From assembly GCA_910587835.1 (NCBI GenBank), contig CAJUNQ010000094.1, positions 82,187-146,186 on the forward strand: a stretch of 64,000 bases of DNA. Reading direction: 5' to 3'. Source of the stretch: an uncultured Oscillospiraceae bacterium (lineage in GTDB: Bacteria; Bacillota; Clostridia; Oscillospirales; Acutalibacteraceae). Positions 15,279 through 23,861 of this stretch are shown here, one piece after another (the stretch's first letter is position 1; each line of letters starts with the position of its first letter). The position numbers and the translations under genes are program-made. The notes below the pieces were generated by a model. That model had not been told where the DNA came from. It ran no database searches and worked only from the letters and a program-made list of their open reading frames with translations.

Positions 15279-16610
15279 TTATTCATCATTTTTCAGCAGA
15301 TCCTGGTAAGTTTCTCCACGAATAACCACCCGGCTCTCCCCGTTGCGCACCATCACGCAGGGCGGGCGGAGATTGCGGTTATAGTTGGAGGCCATAGAAT
15401 AATTATAGGCGCCAGTAGAAAGCACCGCCAGAATATCCCCTTCCTCCGGGCGCTGAATAAGGGTGTGCTCCTGAATCAGGTCTCCGCTCTCACAGCACTT
15501 TCCGGCAATCGTGGCGGTATAATCTGCGGGAAGACTGGCCTTATTGGCCACCAGACAGGTATAATCCGACTGATACAAAGCGTAACGGGGGTTCTCAAAC
15601 ATGCCGCCGTCAATCGCCACATAGTTCCTCACCTGGGGAATCTCCCGGATGCTCCCCACCGTATACAAAGTGACGCCAGCCTCTCCCACCACTGAGCGGC
15701 CCGGCTCAATATAGATTCTGGGCAGCTGCAAGCCCAGCTTGGCACAGCATGCATGTATCTTCTCAGAAACAGCCTCCATATACTCCATGTAGGGAATGAA
15801 GTCGTCCTGCTCCGTATAGTGGATGCCAAAGCCTCCCCCCAGGTTCAAATGCTCCAGCTCCACGCCCAGTTCCTGCTTAATCTGGTGAAGAAGCCCCAGC
15901 ATAACCTCTGCCGCATGCACAAAGGGTTCCTTTTCCATAATTTGAGAGCCAATGTGGCAATGTAAACCAATTAGCTTTACGTGTTCCAACTCCAGAGCAC
16001 GCTTTGCCGCTGTAAAGGCCTCCCCGCTGACAAGGTCGAGGCCAAACTTTGAATCAATCTGGCCTGTACGGATGAACTCATGGGTGTGCGCATCAATTCC
16101 AGGCTTCACCCGCAACGATGCAGGGACAATTACGCCCTGAGCTGCAGCCACCTTTTCCAGCTTTTCCAGCTCAGAAGGATTGTCCACCACAATGTCGCCC
16201 ACATGGTTGGATACCGCCAGCTCCAACTCAGCCACACTCTTGTTATTTCCCTGAAAATGAATATTGCCCCCTGGTATCCCCGCCTGTAAAGCTGTATACA
16301 GTTCACCCCCGGATACAACCTCCAGGTCCAGCCCTTCACTGAAAGCAATCCGGCACATCTCCTTGCAGCAAAACGCCTTACTGGCATAAATGGGGCGGCC
16401 ATTGCCGTGGTAGAACTTCTGAAAGGAGTCCACATAGCTCCGGCATACCCGGCGAATCTCATCCTCACTCATCACATATAGCGGCGTCCCATACTGTCTG
16501 GCCAAGGCAACCGTATCAACGCCGCCAACCGACAAATTGCCCTGTTCATTCACATCTAAACATGGAGAATAAATACAAATCAACCCTTTCCCATCTGGAC
16601 TATTTCCCAA
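15279..16610 (-). CDS. lysA: Diaminopimelate decarboxylase
   Basis: PLP enzyme converting meso-diaminopimelate to L-lysine. The PLP lysine is in YASKAF near the N-terminus. Other motifs are the HCHIGSQI segment, the glycine loop LGGGFGIHY, EPGRSVVGEAG and the C-terminal GKCCESGD active-site motif. Length is in the usual 420-440 range. The start is uncertain: a TTG at 16610 overlaps ysxC by 11 nt, and a second TTG nine codons later (16583) lies just before the conserved region. Last gene of the tig-clpP-clpX-lon-ysxC run. Confidence 0.95.
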   Translation of the reverse strand: MGNSPDGKGLICIYSPCLDVNEQGNLSVGGVDTVALARQYGTPLYVMSEDEIRRVCRSYVDSFQKFYHGNGRPIYASKAFCCKEMCRIAFSEGLDLEVVSGGELYTALQAGIPGGNIHFQGNNKSVAELELAVSNHVGDIVVDNPSELEKLEKVAAAQGVIVPASLRVKPGIDAHTHEFIRTGQIDSKFGLDLVSGEAFTAAKRALELEHVKLIGLHCHIGSQIMEKEPFVHAAEVMLGLLHQIKQELGVELEHLNLGGGFGIHYTEQDDFIPYMEYMEAVSEKIHACCAKLGLQLPRIYIEPGRSVVGEAGVTLYTVGSIREIPQVRNYVAIDGGMFENPRYALYQSDYTCLVANKASLPADYTATIAGKCCESGDLIQEHTLIQRPEEGDILAVLSTGAYNYSMASNYNRNLRPPCVMVRNGESRVVIRGETYQDLLKNDE

Positions 16611-17187
16611 TCGAGGCCGCGATTCTTGCCTTTACTTCCTCCACCCCAGTTCCTTTGGTTGCTGAAAAGGGGTAAAACTTTACATCAAGAGCATCAAAAA
16701 TCTCCTGAAACAGAAGCATTTGCTTTTCAGTCTCCGTCTTATTCAGCTTATCGCTTTTAGTACACACCACAGCAAACGGCAGACCACTGGCAGAGAGAAA
16801 ATCGATCATCTGCATGTCGTCCACAGTCGGCTTGTGCCTCATATCAACCAACTGCAAAACCAGCGCAATATTTCTCTCCTGAGCAAAATATCCGTCTACA
16901 AGACTGCCCCAACGCTCCTTCTCCGCCCGTGACACCTTCGCGTAGCCATAGCCGGGAAGGTCCACAAAGCGGCATTCTGACAACTTATAAAAGTTGATGG
17001 TGGCCGTCTTACCCGGCGTGGCGCTGGTGCGGGCCAAAGCCTTTCGGTTCACCAGCTTATTGATCAAAGAGGACTTGCCCACATTGGAGCGTCCCGAAAA
17101 GACCACTTCAGGAAGAGTGGACTTGGGCAGTTGATTTTCCTTACCAGCTGCTAATTCAAATTCCGCGTTGAGAAAATTCACTGGCAT
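16600..17187 (-). CDS. ysxC: Ribosome biogenesis GTPase YsxC/EngB
   Basis: TRAFAC GTPase needed for 50S subunit assembly. G1 is GRSNVGKSS, G2 falls near TSATPGKTATINFY, G3 is DLPGYGYAKV and G4 is CTKSDKLN. At 195 aa it is family-typical. It overlaps the lon stop by 10 nt, and the pairing with lon and clpX is a classic Firmicutes arrangement. A GTG two codons into the frame has better spacing (6 nt) from AAGGAG than the first ATG. Confidence 0.96.
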   Translation of the reverse strand: MPVNFLNAEFELAAGKENQLPKSTLPEVVFSGRSNVGKSSLINKLVNRKALARTSATPGKTATINFYKLSECRFVDLPGYGYAKVSRAEKERWGSLVDGYFAQERNIALVLQLVDMRHKPTVDDMQMIDFLSASGLPFAVVCTKSDKLNKTETEKQMLLFQEIFDALDVKFYPFSATKGTGVEEVKARIAASIGK

Positions 17188-19634
17188 CTCCTTTGCTGCG
17201 GGTGACTGTCACAGGCATAACCCGGCACAGCAGGCGGCGTCACCTCTGCCTGGATGATGGGTGTCTCCTGAGACAGTGGCATGGGCATGTACTGTAAAGC
17301 ATTTTCCAGTACAGTGTCCACCCTCTTGACAGAAACAAACGTTACATTCTCCTTCACCACGGGGTCCACCTCTGCTAAGTCCGGCAGGTTGTCCGCAGGG
17401 ATCAAAACAGTCTTTATCCCATTTTTGTAGGCGGCCATTGCTTTTTCCCGCAATCCGCCAATGGGCAGCACCCGGCCCTGTAAAGTGATTTCCCCTGTCA
17501 TAGCCACGTCATGGCGGACAGGAATCCCGCACAAAGCGGAGGTGATTGCTGTAGCCATCGCCGTTCCAGCAGAGGGGCCGTCTTTGGGCACAGCGCCCTC
17601 TGGCGCGTGAACATGGATGTCGCATTTCTCATAGAATTTGGAGGAAATCCCCAGAGCCTTTGCCCTGGTGCGAATACAGGTAATAGCCGCATTAGCAGAC
17701 TCCTTCATCACATCACCCAACGAGCCTGTCAACTGAATTTTGCCTGTACCGGCCATCACCGCCACCTCAATAGGCAGCAGCTCTCCGCCTACACTGGTCC
17801 AGGCCAACCCGTTGACCAGTCCTACTACATCCTCCTTGGCTGCATTGTCCCGGGTATACTTTCTGGGTCCCAGCAGCTCCTCCAGGTTATCCGGCTTCAC
17901 CGTAAAACTGGTGAATGTCTCGTCCGCAACAATCTTCTTAGCGGTCTTCCGGCAGACAGAGGCAATCATCCTCTCCAATGTCCGCACACCGGCCTCACGA
18001 GTATAACCGTCCACCAGCAGACGCAAAGCCTGCTTGGAGAATTTCAGCTGCGAAGCCTTGATGCCGTGCTTTTCCAGCTGCTTCTTCACCAAATGCCGGG
18101 AGGCAATCTGCAGCTTCTCCTCCAAGGTGTAGCTGCCCAGCTCAATCACATCCATCCGGTCATATAGGGGACCTGGAATGCGGGAAGCATCGTTGGCCGT
18201 AGTGATAAATAAGACCTTGCTCAAATCAAAGGGCAAATCTATGTAGTGGTCGGTGAATTCCCCATTCTGCTCTGGGTCCAGCACCTCCAACAGCGCCGAA
18301 GCCGGGTCGCCCTTGAAGTTTGCCCCCAGCTTGTCGATCTCATCCAGCAGCAGCAGCGGATTGTTTACCCCTGCCTGCTTAATCGCGTTGATGATACGGC
18401 CGGGCATAGAGCCCACATAGGTCTTCCGGTGCCCCATAATTTCCGCCTCGTCGCTGACACCGCCCAAAGAGACCCGGACATATTTCCGTCCGGTTGCCTG
18501 GGCAATGGAGCGGGCAATGGAGGTCTTCCCCACGCCCGGAGGCCCCACCAGACAGATGATCTGCCCCGTAGGCGCTGGCGCCAGACTGCGTACCGCCAGA
18601 ATCTCAATAAAGCGTTCCTTGACCTTTTCCATTCCGTAATGGTCTCTGTCCAGCACTTTCTGCGCCCGTTTCAGATCCAGCTTTTCCTTGGAGGACTTCT
18701 TCCAAGGAAGCTCCAGGCAGGTGTCCACATAAAGTCGAATGACGCTCGCCTCATGAGAGCCAAAGGGCATATGGTACAGCTTGTCACATTCCTTCAGCAG
18801 CTTTTCCTCACAGGTCTTATCAAGCCCCAGCTTTTTTACCTTATTGCGCAGCTCGTCAGCCTCTTGCTGGGGATTGTCGTCCTCTCCCAGCTCGCTGGTA
18901 ATCGCCCGCAGCTGCTCCTTCAGGAAATACTCCCGCTGATTCTCATCAATCTGCGCCTGCGCCTTCTGATTGATCTCGTTTTCGACCTCCAGAATCTGAA
19001 TCTCCTCGGTCAGCACGTCAATCAGCTTCTGAATCCGCTTCAATGGGCGCAGCTCATCCAGAATGAACTGCTTGCGTTCAAAATCGATTGAGATATTAGA
19101 AGCAATATAGTCCGCCAGACGGCCACAGTCCTTCTCCTGCAAAACTCCCAGCAAGACGTCCGGCGGCACATGTCTGAAAAGGCGCAGATACTCGTCAAAC
19201 TTCTCATGAACGATACGAACCAACGCCTCTGACTTAGAGGTTTTCTTGTAAGTCAGCATAGGGCATTTCAGCACATTGCCCAGCAGAAAGGGCTCCTCTT
19301 GGGACAGAGACAGAATCTCGCCCCGGCAAAGGCCCTCCACATGCAGCTTCGCCCCCTCCTCTGAGTGGTGGAGGACCTGCTTGATGCGGGCAATGACCCC
19401 CATTTTATACAGGTCGTCGCCAACAGGCTCCCTGTCGCCCATATGCACCTGCGACACCAGAAAAATCAGTCTGTCCCTGGAAATGGCCTCAGAGGCCGCC
19501 AGCACGGACTTTTTCCGGGAGATGTCGAACTGCAGCATCATCCCCGGAAAAAATACCAGTCCGCGAACTGCCAGCACGGGCAGAGTCAGATTATTCTGAT
19601 CAATCACAATATTATCTTCTGTAAAATTTTGCAT
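17178..19634 (-). CDS. lon: ATP-dependent protease Lon (LonA)
   Basis: AAA+ serine protease that degrades damaged and regulatory proteins in the cytoplasm. The N-terminal substrate-binding domain (LPVLAVRGLVFFPGMMLQF) is followed by a long coiled region. The AAA module carries Walker A GPPGVGKTS and Walker B LLLLDEIDK. The protease domain has the Ser-Lys dyad S688 (KDGPSAGTAM) and K731 (GLREKAMAA), 43 residues apart as in E. coli Lon. Length 818 aa. It ends inside the start of ysxC. A hairpin separates it from clpX, and no dedicated heat-shock operator was noticed. Confidence 0.97.
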   Translation of the reverse strand: MQNFTEDNIVIDQNNLTLPVLAVRGLVFFPGMMLQFDISRKKSVLAASEAISRDRLIFLVSQVHMGDREPVGDDLYKMGVIARIKQVLHHSEEGAKLHVEGLCRGEILSLSQEEPFLLGNVLKCPMLTYKKTSKSEALVRIVHEKFDEYLRLFRHVPPDVLLGVLQEKDCGRLADYIASNISIDFERKQFILDELRPLKRIQKLIDVLTEEIQILEVENEINQKAQAQIDENQREYFLKEQLRAITSELGEDDNPQQEADELRNKVKKLGLDKTCEEKLLKECDKLYHMPFGSHEASVIRLYVDTCLELPWKKSSKEKLDLKRAQKVLDRDHYGMEKVKERFIEILAVRSLAPAPTGQIICLVGPPGVGKTSIARSIAQATGRKYVRVSLGGVSDEAEIMGHRKTYVGSMPGRIINAIKQAGVNNPLLLLDEIDKLGANFKGDPASALLEVLDPEQNGEFTDHYIDLPFDLSKVLFITTANDASRIPGPLYDRMDVIELGSYTLEEKLQIASRHLVKKQLEKHGIKASQLKFSKQALRLLVDGYTREAGVRTLERMIASVCRKTAKKIVADETFTSFTVKPDNLEELLGPRKYTRDNAAKEDVVGLVNGLAWTSVGGELLPIEVAVMAGTGKIQLTGSLGDVMKESANAAITCIRTRAKALGISSKFYEKCDIHVHAPEGAVPKDGPSAGTAMATAITSALCGIPVRHDVAMTGEITLQGRVLPIGGLREKAMAAYKNGIKTVLIPADNLPDLAEVDPVVKENVTFVSVKRVDTVLENALQYMPMPLSQETPIIQAEVTPPAVPGYACDSHPQQRRCQ

Positions 19635-19654
19635 GATGATCTCCTAAAACCAGC

Positions 19655-19699
19655 GAAAGACTGCGGCCGATGGTCCCATCGAAGGCAGTCTTCTGGCTG
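19655..19699 (-). terminator. Hairpin between clpX and lon, possible weak terminator
   Basis: AAGACTGC (19657-19664) pairs with GCAGTCTT (19685-19692), and inside it CGATGG pairs with CCATCG. On the minus strand the stem is followed, after GCTGG, by only TTTT. It could attenuate clpX-to-lon read-through or stabilise the clpX mRNA end. Confidence 0.45.
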
Positions 19700-19707
19700 T
19701 TTTGTTG

Positions 19708-21015
19708 TTATGAAGCCGACGGGTCCCGGCGCTCCCGGCGTTTTGGCGCGGTAATCCGAATCTTCATCGGCTTGCGGTCCTTATTGTGAACAACCTCAGG
19801 GCCAGCGGTCTTCTCCACCATGTCCTTAGTCACAACTACCTTTTCCACCGTGTAGTCGCTAGGGACCTGGTACATGACAGGCATAAGCAGGTCTTCCAGA
19901 ATAGAGCGCAGGCCACGGGCGCCAGTTTTCCGCTCCAAAGTCTTTTTCGCCACAGTGACCAGTGCCTCGTCGGTAAATTCCAAGTCGACCCGGTCCAGGT
20001 CAAACAATCTCTGATACTGCTGGATGAGAGAATTTCTCGGCTCCTTCAGAATACGCACCAGCGCCACCTCATCCAAAGCCTCCAAAGCGGTAATCACTGG
20101 CACACGGCCCACCAGCTCCGGGATCAGGCCATACTTCACCAGATCATGGGGCGTCACGTCCCGCATCCAGTTCTTATCCGCCAGCTCCTTCTTTCCATGA
20201 ACCTCGCCGCCAAAGCCCAAAGAGCTGGAAGCCACCCGCTTCTGCACGATCTTTTCCAGACCGTCAAAGGCGCCGCCGCAGATAAACAGAATATTTGAGG
20301 TGTCCACGCTGATGGTCTCCTGCTGAGGATGCTTCCGTCCTCCCTTAGGCGGCACACTGGCAGTGGTCCCCTCCAAAATTTTCAGCAGAGCCTGCTGTAC
20401 GCCCTCGCCGCTGACATCCCGGGTGATGGACTGATTCTCTGACTTGCGGGAAATCTTGTCGATCTCGTCAATATAGATAATACCCCGCTCTGCCCGGAAA
20501 ATGTCATAATCCGCCGCCTGAATCAGCCGCAGAAGGATATTCTCCACATCATCGCCCACATAGCCGGCCTCTGTCAAGGTGGTGGCGTCCGCAATCGCAA
20601 AAGGAACATCCAACAGCTTTGCCAGCGTCTGGGCCAGATAGGTCTTGCCCACGCCAGTGGGGCCCAAAAGCATCACATTGCTTTTTGAGAGCTCTACACC
20701 GCCCTCGCCAGAGAAATAAATGCGTTTATAATGATTGTAGACAGCCACAGAAAGCGCGATTTTCGCCTCATCCTGCCCCACCACATATTCGTCCAGCTTG
20801 CGCTTGATCTCCATAGGCTTAGGCAGCAAAAGGCTGGTTTCCTGTGTGGGAATCGAGGTCGGCTGCAAACGGTCCTCATCGCTGATGATGGACATGCACA
20901 GGCGAACGCAGGAGTCGCAGATATACACCCCTGACCCGGCAATCAGCTGTCCGACCATGGCCTGGGGCTTTCCACAAAAGGAACAAGAGACGTCGTTATC
21001 ATTCTTCAAAGCCAT
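19708..21015 (-). CDS. clpX: ATP-dependent Clp protease ATPase subunit ClpX
   Basis: AAA+ unfoldase that feeds substrates to ClpP. The N-terminal zinc-binding domain has CSFCGKPQ and YICDSCVRLC, Walker A is GPTGVGKTYLA, Walker B is IIYIDEIDK, and pore or sensor motifs include the GYVG loop (EAGYVGDDVE). The IGF-type ClpP-contact loop appears as SLGFGGEV. I use the ATG at 21015 (435 aa), with AAAGGA 9 nt upstream; 11 in-frame codons before it lack a site. It lies directly after clpP. Confidence 0.97.
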   Translation of the reverse strand: MALKNDNDVSCSFCGKPQAMVGQLIAGSGVYICDSCVRLCMSIISDEDRLQPTSIPTQETSLLLPKPMEIKRKLDEYVVGQDEAKIALSVAVYNHYKRIYFSGEGGVELSKSNVMLLGPTGVGKTYLAQTLAKLLDVPFAIADATTLTEAGYVGDDVENILLRLIQAADYDIFRAERGIIYIDEIDKISRKSENQSITRDVSGEGVQQALLKILEGTTASVPPKGGRKHPQQETISVDTSNILFICGGAFDGLEKIVQKRVASSSLGFGGEVHGKKELADKNWMRDVTPHDLVKYGLIPELVGRVPVITALEALDEVALVRILKEPRNSLIQQYQRLFDLDRVDLEFTDEALVTVAKKTLERKTGARGLRSILEDLLMPVMYQVPSDYTVEKVVVTKDMVEKTAGPEVVHNKDRKPMKIRITAPKRRERRDPSAS

Positions 21016-21034
21016 CTGTCCGCTTCCTTTCCAG

Positions 21035-21616
21035 TTATCTCTTTTCAATCACCTTGTCGACCAGCCCATACTCCAACGCCTCCTGCGCTGTCAGGAAATT
21101 ATCCCGCTCCGTATCCCGCTCAATGACCTCCAAAGGCTGACCGGTGCGCTCTGCCAGAATCTGGTTCAACCGCTTCTTCGTGCGCAGGATATGATTAGCG
21201 TGAATGCTGATATCCGTGGCCTGGCCCTTCGCGCCGCCGCTGGGCTGATGAATCATGATCTCGCTGTTGGGAAGGGCAAAGCGCTTGCCCTTCGCGCCCG
21301 CCGCCAGCAAAAAAGCTCCCATGCTGGCCGCCATGCCAATGCATATGGTGGACACATCGCACTTGATATACTGCATGGTGTCATAAATCGCCATGCCGTC
21401 AGTAATCACACCGCCGGGGCTGTTGATGTAAAGGGCAATGTCCTTTTCCGGGTCCTGCCCCTCCAAATACAGCAGCTGTGCCACAATCACACCGGCCGAG
21501 GCATTGTTGACATCCTCGTTGAGCATGATAATGCGGTCGTTCAGCAGGCGGGAAAAAATATCGTAGGAGCGTTCGCCCCTGCTGGTTTGTTCTACTACAT
21601 AAGGTACAAGACTCAT
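21035..21616 (-). CDS. clpP: ATP-dependent Clp protease proteolytic subunit ClpP
   Basis: Tetradecameric serine peptidase. The catalytic triad is S98 (GMAASMGAF), H123 (MIHQPSGG) and D172 (ERDNF). The N-terminus VPYVVEQTSRGERSYDIFSRLL is the canonical processing region. The ATG at 21616 has AAGGAG 11 nt upstream; a TTG two codons earlier is less likely. Length 193 aa. It lies between tig and clpX in the standard tig-clpP-clpX order. Confidence 0.97.
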   Translation of the reverse strand: MSLVPYVVEQTSRGERSYDIFSRLLNDRIIMLNEDVNNASAGVIVAQLLYLEGQDPEKDIALYINSPGGVITDGMAIYDTMQYIKCDVSTICIGMAASMGAFLLAAGAKGKRFALPNSEIMIHQPSGGAKGQATDISIHANHILRTKKRLNQILAERTGQPLEVIERDTERDNFLTAQEALEYGLVDKVIEKR

Positions 21617-21705
21617 GTACAAAACAGCTCCTTTCTCAAGACACCTCTATTATGAAATCAAACACTAAGATTTATTCCGCAGGCTGGAAATTTAGCCCAT
21701 TTTTT

Positions 21706-23019
21706 TTAAGCCTCCTGAGGCTTGTCCTCCGGCTGCTTCTCTGTATAAACGGCGTGCTCCTTCACAAAGTCCATGGCCTTCTGGTTGGCCACATCCTTGG
21801 CAATGTCCTTGGCCCGAACCACTGCCTTCACATTTTCCAGCGGCATGTCATAGGCGTCCGCCAGCTTCTGGAACTCCGCCTCGGTCTCCTCCTCGGTGAC
21901 CTCCAGCTTCTCCAGCTCCGCGATTTTTGCCAGACCCAGGCGCACCTTCACCTGCTGGCCGGCCCGCTCCTTATACTGCTCCCGCAGGCCGTCCACTGTG
22001 CCCTGGGTATACTTCAGATAGTTTTCCAGGTTCATGCCCTGGTCCCGCAGCTGCATGTCAAAGGAGTTGATAATCTCATCAATCTCCCGCTCCACCATCA
22101 TGTCGGGGATCTCCCCCTCCACCTTGTCGATTACAGCCTTGATAATCTGCTGCTCTGTGCTGGACTCCGCAGCCCGCTCCTTGCGCTGGCGCACTGTATT
22201 TTCCAGGTCCTTCCGGTACTCCTCCATGGTGTCAAACTCGCTGACGTCCTTGGCAAACTCATCGTCCACCTCAGGCAGCTCACGATGCTTGATTTCATGC
22301 AGCTTGATCTTGAAAACCGCTTCCTTACCCTTGAGCTCCTCCGCGTGGTAGTCCTCCGGGAAGGTCACATTCACGTCAAATTCGTCGCCCGCGTTATGGC
22401 CTGCCACCTGCTCCTCAAACCCGGGAATAAACTGGCCGGAGCCCAGAGTCAGGTCAAAGTTCTCGGCCTTGCCGCCGTCAAACTGCTTGCCATCGGTGTA
22501 GCCGTCAAAATCAATCACCACAATGTCGCCGTTTTCAGCGGCACGGTCCTCCACAGTCACCACACGAGAGTTGCGCTGACGGATGCGGTCCACTTCTGCG
22601 TCCACCTCAGCGGCAGTGGGTTCAGTGGGCTCCTTTACCACCTCAATGCCCTGATAGCCGGCAATATGGATTTCCGGCTGCACTGTAACCGTAATCTTGG
22701 CCACAACGCCTGTGGCCTTGGCAATCTCCTCAATAGAGTAGGCGTTTACTCCAATCACCTCAAGACCAGAGGCCTCGATGGCAGCATCCATCATGGGGGT
22801 GTACAGATGGTCCACCGCAGCCTGGAAGAACACCTCTTCGCCATAAAACTTTTCAATAAACGCTCTGGGCGCTTTGCCTTTGCGAAAGCCGGGAACATTC
22901 ATCCTTTTGCTCTCGCGCTTATAAACCTCGTTGATTGCCTGGGCAAATTCCTCAGGAGCTACCTCCAGCACCAGCTCATACTTGTTGGTCTCAACATTGT
23001 TGCAAGATTTCAGATTCAT
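21706..23019 (-). CDS. tig: Trigger factor (ribosome-associated chaperone, PPIase)
   Basis: Binds the ribosome exit tunnel and nascent chains. The N-terminal ribosome-binding domain contains the signature FRKGKAPRAFIEKFYGE (compare G-F-R-x-G-K-x-P). The central FKBP-type PPIase domain has GDIVVIDFDGYTDG and FIPGFEEQVAGHNAGDEF, and a long helical C-terminal chaperone domain follows. The ATG at 23019 is preferred (437 aa), with GAGAGGG about 9 nt upstream. First gene of the quality-control run, behind an extended -10 promoter. Confidence 0.97.
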   Translation of the reverse strand: MNLKSCNNVETNKYELVLEVAPEEFAQAINEVYKRESKRMNVPGFRKGKAPRAFIEKFYGEEVFFQAAVDHLYTPMMDAAIEASGLEVIGVNAYSIEEIAKATGVVAKITVTVQPEIHIAGYQGIEVVKEPTEPTAAEVDAEVDRIRQRNSRVVTVEDRAAENGDIVVIDFDGYTDGKQFDGGKAENFDLTLGSGQFIPGFEEQVAGHNAGDEFDVNVTFPEDYHAEELKGKEAVFKIKLHEIKHRELPEVDDEFAKDVSEFDTMEEYRKDLENTVRQRKERAAESSTEQQIIKAVIDKVEGEIPDMMVEREIDEIINSFDMQLRDQGMNLENYLKYTQGTVDGLREQYKERAGQQVKVRLGLAKIAELEKLEVTEEETEAEFQKLADAYDMPLENVKAVVRAKDIAKDVANQKAMDFVKEHAVYTEKQPEDKPQEA

Positions 23020-23100
23020 TTTTCTTTTCCCTCTCAAAATATAAACTTTTCTATCCTGCTCCGGCGCCCGCAGAACGCCACATTTCTCACTATCCGCCCT

Positions 23101-23109
23101 ATTATATCA
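23101..23109 (-). promoter_or_regulatory. Extended -10 promoter upstream of tig
   Basis: Minus-strand TGATATAAT (TG at 23108-23109, TATAAT at 23101-23106), about 80 nt before the tig start. The -35 at 17 bp (TAGATT) is poor, which is typical for extended -10 promoters. No CIRCE inverted repeat is visible. Confidence 0.55.
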
Positions 23110-23170
23110 TATAGACGGCCAAGAATCTATACCTTTTTCGTAAATTATCCAAGGAAATTCCCGGAACGCC

Positions 23171-23860
23171 TTACTCTACCCGTTCTGGCCGGAAGCCCAG
23201 ATAATCACAGGAGATCAAATGCATTTTTACCCCCCGATATGTCCCGATCAGCGCTTTTTTTGCCGCATTCTGGCCGTGAATATGGCCGAAGTAACAGTCC
23301 TCAATCTGGTTTTCCACCAGAATATCCAGCAGTTCTCTGCATTCCATCCCGCCATATACCGGCGGATAATGCAAAAGCGCGGTCAATCGACCGCCCAAAG
23401 CCCTGGCCTCGCTCATGGAGGCCAGCAGACGCCCAGCCTCCCGGTTGACGATCTTTCTGTCCTCTTCGGTCTCAGAATTATAAAGCCATCCCCTTGTGCC
23501 AAACACCGCCCGCTCCCCTACCCGGTAGCCGCAGTTGTGCAGCACCTGCATGGAGTCAAAACCATTGGCCGCAAGATACTGGTCGATCTTATTCCGGGTG
23601 CTCCACCAATAATCGTGGTTTCCCTTCATCAACAGCTTTTTTCCAGGCAAGGACTGAATAAAGGCGAAATCCTTCTGACACTCCTCCAGCTTCATAGCCC
23701 AGGAAATATCTCCGGCAATTACAACCGTGTCCTCCGCAGCCACCTGATCCCGCCAGTTTTCCTCTAAGCGCTCTACATAGTCCTGCCAGCCGTGGAATAC
23801 ATCCATCGGCTTGTCCGCTCCCAAAGACAGGTGCAGGTCCGCAATCACAAAAAGAGCCAT
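23171..23860 (-). CDS. Calcineurin-like metallophosphoesterase
   Basis: A roughly 229-aa phosphoesterase with the full motif set: DLHLS (residues 8-12), GDISWAM, GNHDYWW, and GHIHGQ near the C-terminus. These provide the two-metal centre. The ATG at 23860 follows the thrC stop closely with GGGGG just upstream, so it is translated with thrC. Substrate unknown; the fold covers nucleotides, phosphoproteins and lipids. No signal peptide, so cytoplasmic. Confidence 0.85.
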   Translation of the reverse strand: MALFVIADLHLSLGADKPMDVFHGWQDYVERLEENWRDQVAAEDTVVIAGDISWAMKLEECQKDFAFIQSLPGKKLLMKGNHDYWWSTRNKIDQYLAANGFDSMQVLHNCGYRVGERAVFGTRGWLYNSETEEDRKIVNREAGRLLASMSEARALGGRLTALLHYPPVYGGMECRELLDILVENQIEDCYFGHIHGQNAAKKALIGTYRGVKMHLISCDYLGFRPERVE

Positions 23861-23861
23861 A

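Noticed and set aside
21706..21735. AAGCCT-CAGG-AGGCTT hairpin at the end of tig as a terminator
   Set aside because: On the transcribed minus strand the stem is followed by an A-run, not a U-run, so it does not have terminator form; clpP and clpX are probably cotranscribed.
21652..23448. 598-codon open plus-strand frame antisense to tig
   Set aside because: The product is Leu/His-rich with no family motif. Tig on the other strand is certain, and long antisense frames are expected from the G/C third-position bias.
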